Shown here: positions 1 through 6,737 of the stretch, in pieces | Position numbering within the stretch: the stretch's first letter is position 1 | How the letters are laid out: each line of letters opens with the position of its first letter | Origin: a virus | IMG/VR virus record: IMGVR_UViG_3300047198_000026 | Location: 1 to 64,000 of that record | Length of the DNA stretch: 64,000 nucleotides | Strand: one strand, 5' to 3' | The notes under the pieces: model-generated | The model's database searches: none | Seen by the model: the letters and a program-made list of their open reading frames with translations, nothing else | What the model was told of the DNA's origin: nothing | Made by a program: the position numbers and the translations under genes

Positions 1-255
1 ATTAAAGATATTAACCCCACCTGGGGCAATTCCTACTACATTTCCTGCAACTCCCGTTGCACTTCCACCTAACCCACCTGCTCCACCAGCACCGCCTGCA
101 CCGCCTGCTCCGCCAGTCGTTCCGCCCGTAATGGTTGCATTGTTTCCTGTATTAACGATACCAGAGTTTGCCCCGCCAATATCAACGTCATTGCTAGCAA
201 ATGCTGGAACCACCATAGCCAAAACTAATAGTAAAGCCAATAGATATTTCTTCAT
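1..255 (-). CDS. Secreted glycine-rich protein, 3' end cut by window edge
   Basis: The reading frame is open from an ATG at 255 to the window edge, so the C-terminus is missing. The ATG has a good ribosome site (AAAAGGAGATGATCA). The first ~21 residues form a signal peptide: MKK, a hydrophobic run and an A-F-A/S cleavage site. The mature part starts with an N/G-rich stretch followed by repeated GGAGGAGG. The export signal and low-complexity body suggest a surface or periplasmic protein, but I recognise no family. It lies downstream of the tRNA at 327-402 on the same strand. Confidence 0.7.
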   Translation of the reverse strand, partial: MKKYLLALLLVLAMVVPAFASNDVDIGGANSGIVNTGNNATITGGTTGGAGGAGGAGGAGGLGGSATGVAGNVVGIAPGGVNIFN

Positions 256-326
256 TGATCATCTCCTTTTGTTATAGGTTAATGTTTATGCAAACGCTTC
301 TGCCGACTGTCTCACCTCCTTCTGTT

Positions 327-402
327 TGGTGGACCGGCTCAGATTTGAACTGAGATCTTTCTGCTTGCAGGGCAGATGCTTTCCCTGTTAAGCTACCAGC
401 CC
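327..402 (-). tRNA. tRNA, probably Ala(UGC)
   Basis: A full 76-nt cloverleaf with encoded CCA folds on the minus strand. The acceptor is GGGCTGG/CCGGTCC, the D stem GCTT/AAGC, the anticodon stem TCTGC/GCAGA and the T stem CTCAG/CTGAG with a TTCAAAT loop. Stem geometry gives the loop CCTGCAA, so the anticodon is UGC. A G3:U70 pair, the main alanyl identity element, supports Ala. Position 33 is C rather than the near-universal U. Sliding by one base would give a Cys GCA anticodon with U33 but destroys the anticodon stem. Confidence 0.85.
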
Positions 403-406
403 ATTT

Positions 407-589
407 TTACCTTCTGTGATGATGACCCCTATTGTGATAATGCCAGTAGTAGGGGTAGGGATAATACTCTGGATACCAAAATTGGTCATAGCCAGGGCTG
501 TGCAGAGGTGGGGGGACTACTACAAAATCCCATACACATCCTGCCAGTAACGCCATTAGGACAATGGTCAACAGTAATAGTTTTTTCAC
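407..589 (-). CDS. Small predicted lipoprotein
   Basis: A 60-aa protein starting at a GTG (587-589) preceded by GAGGAGAAAAA; the longer ATG frame upstream has no such site. Residues 1-16 are K-K plus a leucine-rich segment ending in L-A-G-C, a lipobox for signal peptidase II. The mature part is Pro/Tyr-rich and ends in a Tyr/His/Arg tail. The GTG overlaps the TGA of the gene before it (GTGA), indicating translational coupling. Phage lipoproteins can act in superinfection exclusion or lysis, but no specific role is supported. Confidence 0.7.
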   Translation of the reverse strand: MKKLLLLTIVLMALLAGCVWDFVVVPPPLHSPGYDQFWYPEYYPYPYYWHYHNRGHHHRR

Positions 590-813
590 TTTTTCTCCTC
601 TTGAGTGTAACCTTTGGCTGCCATGCACTCTTGAACGAACTGGTTAATGTTAGAAACTTTCTTACTGAAACCTTCCTGCCTACAACTCGTAATCTCCCTT
701 CTTACTTCAGTAAGGCTTGCTTCTTTTCCGTCTTTCATCCAAACGGTTGAAGCAGTTACAAGTCCAGCTATTAACAACCCAATCACCATAGCCAACAGTA
801 ATAGTTTCTTCAT
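586..813 (-). CDS. Small secreted protein
   Basis: A 75-aa protein with an N-terminal signal peptide or anchor (MKKLLLLAMVIGLLIAG) and a charged mature region with two Cys residues that could form a disulphide. It ends in a KGYTQEEKK-like hydrophilic tail. It overlaps the upstream gene by ATGA and the downstream lipoprotein by GTGA, so the three are co-translated. I do not recognise a family. Confidence 0.7.
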   Translation of the reverse strand: MKKLLLLAMVIGLLIAGLVTASTVWMKDGKEASLTEVRREITSCRQEGFSKKVSNINQFVQECMAAKGYTQEEKK

Positions 814-983
814 ACTTCCTCCTTTCTTGTGTTTTCCTTCTTCCTCTCCTTTTTAATCTTTTCAATGGGCATGGGTTTGTTCTTCCAGCCTATATAGTCA
901 TTCCAGCAGGCTTCACAGATGGGTCCTTCTGGAGTAATGGAAAATGCCTTACCTATCTCTTCACCGCCAAGTGCACATTTCAC
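810..983 (-). CDS. Small zinc-ribbon-like protein
   Basis: A 57-aa protein starting at a GTG (981-983) after GAGGAGAGGAAA. It has C-x(~8) spacing and then a C-E-A-C knuckle followed by W, like half of a treble-clef or GATA-type finger. The C-terminus is strongly basic (KK-RKK). It overlaps both neighbours by a few bases. Nucleic-acid or protein binding is likely from composition only. Confidence 0.6.
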   Translation of the reverse strand: MKCALGGEEIGKAFSITPEGPICEACWNDYIGWKNKPMPIEKIKKERKKENTRKEEV

Positions 984-1131
984 TCTTTTTCCTCTCCTCA
1001 ACCTGTCTCGTCTGATACTTATCCTTACACTCTCGTGAACAGGCCTGATTTTTCATCCAGTATTCTTTTCTGTACTTATATGGCTTACCACAAATTGGGC
1101 AAACTGTGTGCACAATAAAGTGTGTCTTCAC
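961..1131 (-). CDS. Small CxxC...CxxxC zinc-finger protein
   Basis: A 56-aa frame starting at a GTG that overlaps the ParB-like stop (GTGA). It contains C-P-I-C-G-K-P and, ~16 residues later, C-S-R-E-C, a typical two-knuckle zinc finger. The C-terminal third is basic and glutamate-rich. Tight overlap at both ends (ParB-like gene upstream, GTG at 983 downstream) supports it as real despite its size. Confidence 0.65.
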   Translation of the reverse strand: MKTHFIVHTVCPICGKPYKYRKEYWMKNQACSRECKDKYQTRQVEERKKSEMCTWR

Positions 1132-2138
1132 TCTTCCTCCTCAAACTCTGGGGGAACAACTTGTTCCTCATAGGTATGTTCTACACCCGATCGTCCTTCA
1201 ATAATCTCCCTACTTATTCTGACCCTAATCTTCCAAGGTTTGGGCCAGGTCTCTTGGTGTCCATGCTTGTGAAGATGCTTTGAAAACTCTTTGGCGAACC
1301 TCTGCTTCTCTTGGTCAAGGCTGCTCTGATACTCCCCAACAAACTCAGGGATGATTTCCCAGCCTTTCTTGACATCAGTGGAGTCTGAGACATTAAGACG
1401 TTCCCCTTCCATCTTTTGTTTGATTCGGCCAGTCTGCCTTGGAGACATCTGCATCTTCTTGGCTAAAGATCGAATAGAGTCTGGAAGTTTACGTCCTCTT
1501 CCCCCTGCCCGAGAAACTGTAGCACCTGCCACACTTTCTGTACCTGGGAAGGGATCTAACCTCTCTAACTCCTCAACATACTTCCACCTTTGCTCTCCTG
1601 ACAACTGCCTTCTGGCAAAATTTGCCCTCAAACCCCTTGCCTTCATCATTCCTACGTCTTTCCTTGAGGTTCTGACTCCAGTCACATTGGCCTCTATAAT
1701 GGTAATCCCCAACTCTTTGGCTATCTTGACTCGCGAATATCCATCAATGATGACATAGCCTCCCCCATCTGAGGCATTATTCTCCATGACTGTGATGGGC
1801 AACTCAATCCCATACCTCTTGATGCTGTCCTTTAGGGTCTCATAGTCCTCTGGACATAGGGGATCGAAGTCCCTAATGTCATTAATATTATGGAGATCTT
1901 TATTCACATCCACGTCAATACGCCGATTGTCAGGGGCAAGACCACCCAGTTGCCTTTTGATCTCCATCATCATATCTCTTGCTTCAGCTACCTGACTTGG
2001 GGTGGCTACAATGTGACCATCAATGATTCTCTGATAGATCTCATAGGCCATTGATAAATCTCCAGCCTTAGTGGCCCTTACGGCCTCCTGAAAGAAACTA
2101 TTTACTATCTCCTGTGGCAAAACTCCTCTTCTTCCCAT
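1128..2138 (-). CDS. ParB-like nuclease-domain protein
   Basis: A 336-aa protein. The start is the ATG at 2138, with AAAAAAGGAGGTAAAT before it. Residues ~85-165 match the ParB/sulfiredoxin fold: a D-P-L-C-P-E-D-Y-x-x-L-K-x-S-I region, then Y-V-I-I-D-G-Y-S-R and a K-x-L-G-I motif. A basic linker and a helical, HTH-like region (SIRSLAKKMQMSPRQTGRI) follow, as in ParB-family DNA-binding proteins. In phages such proteins serve as partition-like, regulatory or nuclease proteins. No ParA is visible nearby, so regulation or DNA processing is more likely than partition. Confidence 0.8.
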   Translation of the reverse strand: MGRRGVLPQEIVNSFFQEAVRATKAGDLSMAYEIYQRIIDGHIVATPSQVAEARDMMMEIKRQLGGLAPDNRRIDVDVNKDLHNINDIRDFDPLCPEDYETLKDSIKRYGIELPITVMENNASDGGGYVIIDGYSRVKIAKELGITIIEANVTGVRTSRKDVGMMKARGLRANFARRQLSGEQRWKYVEELERLDPFPGTESVAGATVSRAGGRGRKLPDSIRSLAKKMQMSPRQTGRIKQKMEGERLNVSDSTDVKKGWEIIPEFVGEYQSSLDQEKQRFAKEFSKHLHKHGHQETWPKPWKIRVRISREIIEGRSGVEHTYEEQVVPPEFEEEE

Positions 2139-2385
2139 ATTTACCTCCTTTTTTCCTATATTCTTTGTACTCACAAGTTCGAACCAGATTACAATCCCCA
2201 GTGTCTTTATTCCCATTCAAGGGGGCAATCTCTCTAATAGGAGATTTTCCACATGCTACCCAAATAAATCTACCAGGATCTTCCTTTCTCATCTTTTCAC
2301 AGACGCATCCTCTATTACCGTACCCGTCTGGTGTATCCCATTGGAAGTGGATACACTTTGTATATTGGTTCTCACTTATCTGCAT
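2098..2385 (-). CDS. Cys-rich small protein, M-x-x-S-x-N start
   Basis: A 95-aa protein opening with MQISEN. It has C-I-H near the N-terminus, G-x-R-G-C-V-C in the middle and C-x-L-V-R-T-C-E-Y-K-E near residue 72. The same order (CxH, GxRGC, CxLxxTCxYxE) occurs in the next gene, so the two are paralogs. The C-terminus is basic and overlaps the ParB-like gene start. Probably metal-binding; function unknown. Confidence 0.65.
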   Translation of the reverse strand: MQISENQYTKCIHFQWDTPDGYGNRGCVCEKMRKEDPGRFIWVACGKSPIREIAPLNGNKDTGDCNLVRTCEYKEYRKKGGKYGKKRSFATGDSK

Positions 2386-2609
2386 GGTTCCTCAAGTTCC
2401 GCATACTTACATGTCTTTAATATTAAACATAGCATTGATTTGTCATGGCCCATCAGTCCGATAACCCCACTTGGAGATTCTATCTCTTCTCGAAAGGTCA
2501 TAGCAGAATCATGACTCTTTCTCAGACGAACACATCCTCTATGACCAGCCTTATCTTGTATAATAAGGTAGTGTTTGCAATTTCTATGTTTATTATAGCT
2601 TATCTGCAT
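2376..2609 (-). CDS. Paralog of the preceding Cys-rich protein, M-x-x-S-x-N start
   Basis: A 77-aa protein opening with MQISYN. It shares N-C-K-H-Y, G-H-R-G-C-V and C-L-I-L-K-T-C-K-Y-A-E with the protein at 2098-2385 and overlaps it by 10 nt. The conserved Cys and His residues suggest one zinc site. No known family recognised. Confidence 0.65.
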   Translation of the reverse strand: MQISYNKHRNCKHYLIIQDKAGHRGCVRLRKSHDSAMTFREEIESPSGVIGLMGHDKSMLCLILKTCKYAELEEPCR

Positions 2610-2613
2610 AACA

Positions 2614-2847
2614 TCACCGTACTCTTATTAAGTACCTCATGTTAACCTCAAATACCCACGGTTTTCTAAAATCGGGTGGTCCTCCTGTAAGGGTACTGAA
2701 GTTCACCATACATCTCCTATATCTCATCCTCCTAAGTACCAAACCCCTACTCCCTGATCTAGTGAAAGTATATGGTGCACCCCAGGTCACCATTACTTGA
2801 CATCCTTTTACAATTCTGTCACTTTTCCTATTCTTGCTTATCTGCAT
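2614..2847 (-). CDS. Small basic protein, M-x-x-S-x-N start
   Basis: A 77-aa, very Arg-rich protein. I place the start at the ATG of MQISKN (2847) rather than six codons upstream because the hexapeptide recurs at the start of its neighbours. A G-S-R-G-L-V-L-R-R-M segment resembles the G-x-R-G-C-V region of the two genes downstream, so it may be a diverged relative without the cysteines. Function unknown. Confidence 0.5.
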   Translation of the reverse strand: MQISKNRKSDRIVKGCQVMVTWGAPYTFTRSGSRGLVLRRMRYRRCMVNFSTLTGGPPDFRKPWVFEVNMRYLIRVR

Positions 2848-3232
2848 GAGGACAGGTTCCTCCATTCCTTGACTTTCCTAAGTTGCAGTTATAACAGAGG
2901 GTTTGAAACTCCTCTGGAAACTTCTCCTTTATGACCCATGTGTACCAATCTTTTATCTTACCTTTAATCTCTCTTCTATGGACATTACCTGCCCCTTCTT
3001 TGTGGTCAAGGGTAAGGAACATTGGCTCATCTTCTCCACAGCATTGACATCGCCATCCGTAATGGTCAAGGACATCAATGGTCTGAGCCCATCGCCATGA
3101 GCCATTGGACAACTTGATAATCTTCTTACAACTTGGGCAGGACTCATAAATATACCCAATAGGAAGTATCCTTTCACAGTGAACACATTGATGTTTGGCT
3201 ATTCTTTCACTCTTGGTTTGTGCTGGTATCAT
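2828..3232 (-). CDS. HNH-type endonuclease with zinc knuckles
   Basis: A 134-aa protein with N-terminal C-V-H-C and C-P-S-C knuckles, then C-Q-C-C-G, the HNH core L-T-L-D-H-K-x-G-x-G-N-x-H-R, and L-C-Y-N-C-N-x-G-K-x-x-N-G. This layout is that of small phage HNH endonucleases with a structural zinc. Such proteins cut DNA as homing endonucleases or help packaging. It sits among accessory genes far from the terminase, so a free-standing mobile nuclease is more likely. Confidence 0.8.
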   Translation of the reverse strand: MIPAQTKSERIAKHQCVHCERILPIGYIYESCPSCKKIIKLSNGSWRWAQTIDVLDHYGWRCQCCGEDEPMFLTLDHKEGAGNVHRREIKGKIKDWYTWVIKEKFPEEFQTLCYNCNLGKSRNGGTCPHADKQE

Positions 3233-3240
3233 GTTCTCCT

Positions 3241-3489
3241 CTATAAAACTTTATCTTTTGACGATTCCCGTGAGTTCCCCTCTTTATCTAATAGTCCTTC
3301 CTGTTCTATAAAATCCTCTTTCGACGCCTCAACCCAGGAGCAAAAGACTGTATCAGTATGAGCACAGGCCCCAGGGCCACAATCCTTTTCCCTATGATTC
3401 AAAGGATAGTGGGGACACGTCTTCCTCGCACACCCCATAGCTCCCCTACCAATACACTTATATACTAATCTATTCTTCGATAAGTCCAT
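3241..3489 (-). CDS. CxH-PH-C-like small protein, M-x-x-S-x-N start
   Basis: An 82-aa protein opening with MDLSKN. Residues 10-38 contain Y-K-C, then C-x-x-x-x-C-P-H-x-x-x-N-H and C, close to the pattern seen in the proteins at 4795, 8069, 9425, 13746 and 13927. The C-terminal half is acidic and has no Cys pattern. Likely a zinc-binding module fused to a short tail; role unknown. Confidence 0.55.
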   Translation of the reverse strand: MDLSKNRLVYKCIGRGAMGCARKTCPHYPLNHREKDCGPGACAHTDTVFCSWVEASKEDFIEQEGLLDKEGNSRESSKDKVL

Positions 3490-3721
3490 ATTTTGTTGGC
3501 CTTTTTTTACTCAGGGCGTACACAAGATCCCAACTGAGACACCACCAACCTGGATAACTTTCAACGGTTTGAACACATCCAGGACACCTACGGCAAAAGT
3601 CATGGCCATACTTCCTCCCTTGTTGCAGTAACTCCACCCGATCTCCATAGTGATATCCATGAACTGAATTCTTCTTTATCCAGTAGCGAACTATCACCTT
3701 TCTGTTCTTACTTATCTGCAT
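3470..3721 (-). CDS. Small protein, M-x-x-S-x-N start
   Basis: An 83-aa protein. The start is taken at MQISKN (ATG at 3721). It has a G-D-R-V-E-L-L segment of SH3-like character, then C-R-R-C-x-x-C and a W-W-C. It overlaps the genes on both sides by 14-20 nt. No family recognised. Confidence 0.5.
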   Translation of the reverse strand: MQISKNRKVIVRYWIKKNSVHGYHYGDRVELLQQGRKYGHDFCRRCPGCVQTVESYPGWWCLSWDLVYALSKKRPTKYGLIEE

Positions 3722-3923
3722 CTTGACTCCACCTACAATAGTTGTGCTTCCCCAAACCACCTGGACCACTACAGGCCACATGCCATCCTGTATGGCCATG
3801 CTCCCTTGTACATACCCACCCTCCACTATTATGAACAGTCTCATAGCACCGCCTTTTACCATGAGAGCAGAGACTTCCATTGATACATCTTTTTTCTACT
3901 CGTCTATTCTTTGATATTTCCAT
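3708..3923 (-). CDS. CINGS-family zinc-finger-like protein, copy 1
   Basis: A 71-aa protein beginning MEISKNRR (ATG at 3923 after AGGTGGG). It shares a fixed framework with three genes at 4210-4823: C-[IV]-N-G-S-[LI]-C near residue 13, then W-[VA]-C-T-R-x-x-G-H-x-G-x-H-V-A-C, then H-N and a Trp. The G-H-x-G-x-H-x-x-C element with the upstream Cys residues looks like a C3H2-type zinc site. Function unknown; copies are adjacent, so they arose by tandem duplication. Confidence 0.65.
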   Translation of the reverse strand: MEISKNRRVEKRCINGSLCSHGKRRCYETVHNSGGWVCTREHGHTGWHVACSGPGGLGKHNYCRWSQDADK

Positions 3924-3932
3924 ACCCACCTG

Positions 3933-3969
3933 CCGTCAGAATGACTTTTTATATACCCCAAAGTACTAT
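3933..3969. promoter_or_regulatory. 37-nt element shared with 17026-17062
   Basis: Within a 77-nt gap between leftward genes lies a stretch that matches 17026-17062 without gaps at 29 of 37 positions: CCGTCAG, ATG, then TTTATATACCC and ACTAT. The core is partly palindromic (TATATACCC ... GG/TACTAT). The second copy sits just before the first rightward gene. It could be a promoter or an operator for a phage regulator. The working strand is not clear, since only leftward genes flank this copy. Confidence 0.5.
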
Positions 3970-4000
3970 TAATAATTGTCAGCCTTTAAGAAGTCAGGGG

Positions 4001-4213
4001 TCAGTTATTAAACCTGTCAGACAAATAATCCTTTAACCACTTCTTTAGAACCTTCCTATTGTAAGCAGTCTTGGGGATCTCAACCTTGTTAGGCTTCTTT
4101 GGTACTGGCTTCCTGACCTCTACCAGATGGCATCTACATCTACAAAGCCCTTTGTCTAGTGACACCTTGTTTCTTTTGAATCCCTTCTCATGTCCACAAT
4201 CTCCACATTTCAT
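4001..4213 (-). CDS. Small zinc-ribbon protein
   Basis: A 70-aa protein with a strong site (AGGAGGAAGAA). It begins M-K-C-G-D-C-G-H and has C-R-C-R-C-H near residue 24, giving a four-to-five-ligand zinc ribbon. A Lys/Pro-rich linker and a helical basic tail follow. The stop overlaps nothing downstream; the 77-nt gap with the shared element follows. Nucleic-acid binding is plausible from charge. Confidence 0.65.
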   Translation of the reverse strand: MKCGDCGHEKGFKRNKVSLDKGLCRCRCHLVEVRKPVPKKPNKVEIPKTAYNRKVLKKWLKDYLSDRFNN

Positions 4214-4416
4214 TTCTTCTTCCTCCTATTTCGCCACCAATAATAATTATGAGAATCATTACTAACACCACCACAGGCCACATGGGGTCCTAGATGTCCT
4301 CCCTCTCTTGTACATGCCCATCCCCTACATCTAGCAAGGCAATTCCCTGATGTATTATGACAAAGACTGCCATTGATACAGATGGTGTCACGTCTTCTAT
4401 TCTTTGATAACTGCAT
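4210..4416 (-). CDS. CINGS-family zinc-finger-like protein, copy 2
   Basis: A 68-aa protein starting MQLSKNRRR (ATG 4416). Framework: C-I-N-G-S-L-C, C-x-x-x-C, W-A-C-T-R-E-x-G-H-L-G-P-H-V-A-C, H-N-Y. The C-terminus is R-N-R-R-K-K-K. A longer upstream frame exists, but the MxxSxN start fits all paralogs. It overlaps copy 3 by 20 nt. Confidence 0.65.
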   Translation of the reverse strand: MQLSKNRRRDTICINGSLCHNTSGNCLARCRGWACTREGGHLGPHVACGGVSNDSHNYYWWRNRRKKK

Positions 4417-4603
4417 CTTCCTGTCTCCAGCGTGATATATTGTGCTGATGCAAGTATTTCCCACAATAGATATGGTCTCCATCATGGTTAAGTGTCCTGT
4501 CACACCTTCTTCCGTTATGCCTTGATTGACACAGGAATCCATTGAATGTGCAAAGACTTCCGTTAATACATTTAGACCATCTTCTATTCTTTGAGAGTTT
4601 CAT
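4397..4603 (-). CDS. CINGS-family zinc-finger-like protein, copy 3
   Basis: A 68-aa protein starting MKLSKNRRW. It keeps C-I-N-G-S-L-C and the C-x-R-x-x-x-H-x-G-x-H-x-x-C core, but the stretch before it is R-R-C-D-R rather than W-V-C-T-R, so this is the most diverged copy. H-N and the following Trp are retained. Confidence 0.65.
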   Translation of the reverse strand: MKLSKNRRWSKCINGSLCTFNGFLCQSRHNGRRCDRTLNHDGDHIYCGKYLHQHNISRWRQEDAVIKE

Positions 4604-4823
4604 CCTTCCTCCAACTTACTAGATTATGGGTGTCGGAGTTGCAGGCAACGTGGACTCCAGTATGTCCTTTGTATCGGGTACAGACCCATGAGGATGGGTT
4701 CTCTGGATGATGCTTTTTAAGACAAGTCTTCTTGAGATATTCCTTGAAGTTAGTATAGATTTTGCAGGTGCATATACTTCCATTAACACATAATTCACGT
4801 CTTCTGTTCTTCGATATCTGCAT
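4584..4823 (-). CDS. CINGS-family zinc-finger-like protein, copy 4
   Basis: A 79-aa protein starting MQISKNRRR. It has C-V-N-G-S-I-C followed by a ~20-residue insertion with extra Cys and His, then W-V-C-T-R-Y-x-G-H-T-G-V-H-V-A-C and H-N. It is the longest of the four copies and sits at the upstream end of the array. Confidence 0.65.
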   Translation of the reverse strand: MQISKNRRRELCVNGSICTCKIYTNFKEYLKKTCLKKHHPENPSSWVCTRYKGHTGVHVACNSDTHNLVSWRKDETLKE

Positions 4824-4980
4824 CCTTAACCTCTATGCAGCGGGCTCCTTTGCCCCTGTCACAAGGCACTAAGCACGCCTCAATGTATCTGTGATGTTTT
4901 ATCCCATGATTACAGTCTTTACAATTGTGCCCCTTTACATTTAAATCACAGATATAAACCTTATTCTTTGAGAGTTGCAT
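4795..4980 (-). CDS. CxH-PH-C-family small protein, M-x-x-S-x-N start
   Basis: A 61-aa protein starting MQLSKN. After V-Y-I-C it has C-x-x-C-x-H-x-x-x-H-H and C-x-x-x-C, the spacing seen in the proteins at 8069, 9425, 13746 and 13927. Likely a single zinc-binding knuckle. It overlaps the helicase stop by 20 nt and copy 4 by 29 nt. Confidence 0.6.
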   Translation of the reverse strand: MQLSKNKVYICDLNVKGHNCKDCNHGIKHHRYIEACLVPCDRGKGARCIEVKDADIEEQKT

Positions 4981-6364
4981 TCAGGTTCTCCTTCAGTCTA
5001 TTGATGCCCTCTTTGTCTGATATCCCCTTGGCAATGTCAACCTTCTTCATTAGACTCTCATAGATGTACTCATCGATCGAACTCTTCACAAGCAGGGGAA
5101 TATAAAAACAGGTCTTGGTCTGTCCTATCCTATGGATCCTGTCCTGGCTCTGCAGGAAATCAATGATGCTAAAGTTAAAATCATAATAGATAATATAGTG
5201 GGAGGCCGTTAGTGTCAGAGCATATCCTCCGGTTGACACATTGGAGACCAATGCCCTATACTTGGGCATGGTCTGGAAGAAGGTGACCACCTTCCCCCGA
5301 TCCTTTGTGGTGCTCTCAATAGTCAGATGCCTCATCCGTCTCTTCTTTAGGAGACCAACGATCATACTCAGGTCTTCCTTCCAGCGCGTGTAGATAACCA
5401 CCTTGTCACTTCCCACCTCATCAAGGACTTCATTTAATAAATCTAATTTAGGATTGCTGGTAAATATTGCAGTGTCCTTAGTTGTGTAAAGGAATCCGCT
5501 GGTTATCTGAGACATCTTAGACATCTTGGTCATTGCATTCTTTATATCAATCCTGCCTGCTGGTAGGGTGATATGCTTCAGTAAGTCTTGGGCTATTGGA
5601 GTATACAGACTCTTCTGGTCTGCCTTGAGATCAGTGTATCTTGGGAGCCACACCTTCGAAGGTAGATCAAGGCACTCATCCTTCTTTACTCTTACTGCTA
5701 TTTGATACATCCTTCTTGTCAGTTCATCCTGCATCTCTGGACGAATCCTCCAGTCGGGAAACTTGCCCCCATGATTCTGGAAGTAGTATCCCCTTGCCCT
5801 AAAGAAGTTAGTCCCAAAGATTCGGGAGTCTAATGCTCGGTACAATGTGAAGATACTGGAGGGGTTATTAGATATGGGAGTTCCGGATAAGAATAGAACC
5901 TTGGAGATGCTGTCACAAAGGAGGGTGACCGCTTGAGTTCTTAGGGCTGTATAGGACTTTATGTGTGTCACTTCATCTCCTATCAGAAAGTCAAAGTACT
6001 TGTTCTGTAATGCCATTAGCATCTTGCCTAAGGTGTTCTTTCTACCAGGGATAGAGTCATAGCATAGGATGTAGATGTCTGCCTCCTTCTCCAGCATGTC
6101 CATCTTGTCCTGTAAGGAGCCAGTAAGACTGATGGAGGTTAGATCAGTATGCTTCTCTATCTCCTTCTTCCACACATCTATGACTGATCGTGGACATACC
6201 ACAAGCACCTTGTCAAGGACACCAGCTTGTTTCAGCATAGATATCTTTGCCAAAGCAATCAAGGACTTGCCTGTTCCCTGTTCAGAGAAGTCTGCACTCC
6301 TATTGTACAAGAGGTGGAACTGGAGATTCCTCTTTTGATGTCTATACAGTTTGCTTTTTAGCAT
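4961..6364 (-). CDS. SNF2-family helicase/ATPase
   Basis: A 467-aa protein containing both RecA-like domains of superfamily 2. Domain 1: a Q-motif-like Y-R-H-Q, Walker A E-Q-G-T-G-K-S at ~29-35, motif Ia V-V-C-P, Walker B I-G-D-E-V-T in place of DEAH, and motif III S-G-T-P-I. Domain 2: V-V-I-Y-T-R, A-L-V-S-N-V-S-T-G-G-Y-A-L-T-L, and motif VI Q-D-R-I-H-R-I-G-Q, diagnostic for SNF2/Rad54-like enzymes. It is shorter than cellular SNF2 proteins but typical for phage ones, which act in replication or recombination. It lies inside the early-type leftward cluster and overlaps its upstream neighbour. Confidence 0.9.
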   Translation of the reverse strand: MLKSKLYRHQKRNLQFHLLYNRSADFSEQGTGKSLIALAKISMLKQAGVLDKVLVVCPRSVIDVWKKEIEKHTDLTSISLTGSLQDKMDMLEKEADIYILCYDSIPGRKNTLGKMLMALQNKYFDFLIGDEVTHIKSYTALRTQAVTLLCDSISKVLFLSGTPISNNPSSIFTLYRALDSRIFGTNFFRARGYYFQNHGGKFPDWRIRPEMQDELTRRMYQIAVRVKKDECLDLPSKVWLPRYTDLKADQKSLYTPIAQDLLKHITLPAGRIDIKNAMTKMSKMSQITSGFLYTTKDTAIFTSNPKLDLLNEVLDEVGSDKVVIYTRWKEDLSMIVGLLKKRRMRHLTIESTTKDRGKVVTFFQTMPKYRALVSNVSTGGYALTLTASHYIIYYDFNFSIIDFLQSQDRIHRIGQTKTCFYIPLLVKSSIDEYIYESLMKKVDIAKGISDKEGINRLKENLNATLKE

Positions 6365-6737
6365 ACTCTTCCCTTTGCATTTTGTCCAATGCTTCCCAAT
6401 CCTTTACCAACATCCATTTATCAGTATTGTCAGTAGCAAGCTTCCTTCTTTTGCCAAGGCATTTCCGTTCTTTACGCCAATGCCCAACGGTGAATCTAAA
6501 TCCGTTAGTCGGGCATTCATCCTCCTTACAAGGAGCCCACCAGGTGGTGGGGCTTCTGGTAGTATTCTGTATGTAGTCCTTGCAAGACTCCCATCCGCTG
6601 ACAATTCGGACTCTACGACCCCATGCGTAGACTCGTGCCTTTAAGGCTTTGGCTGGAAGATTCTGTTCAAAGTGAACAAGGACAACTCGTTGTCCTACCT
6701 TAAAAGGAAACTTGTTTTTGTTTTCGCTCATCTGCAT
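6342..6737 (-). CDS. Conserved-looking hypothetical, M-x-x-S-x-N start
   Basis: A 131-aa protein starting MQMSEN. The N-terminal part (F-K-V-G-Q-R-V-V-L-V ... A-R-V-Y) reads like a small β-barrel or SH3-like fold. Middle: W-W-A-P-C-K-E-D-E-C. The tail is helical and basic and overlaps the helicase start by 23 nt, so it may be co-regulated with the helicase. No family recognised. Confidence 0.6.
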   Translation of the reverse strand: MQMSENKNKFPFKVGQRVVLVHFEQNLPAKALKARVYAWGRRVRIVSGWESCKDYIQNTTRSPTTWWAPCKEDECPTNGFRFTVGHWRKERKCLGKRRKLATDNTDKWMLVKDWEALDKMQREEYAKKQTV

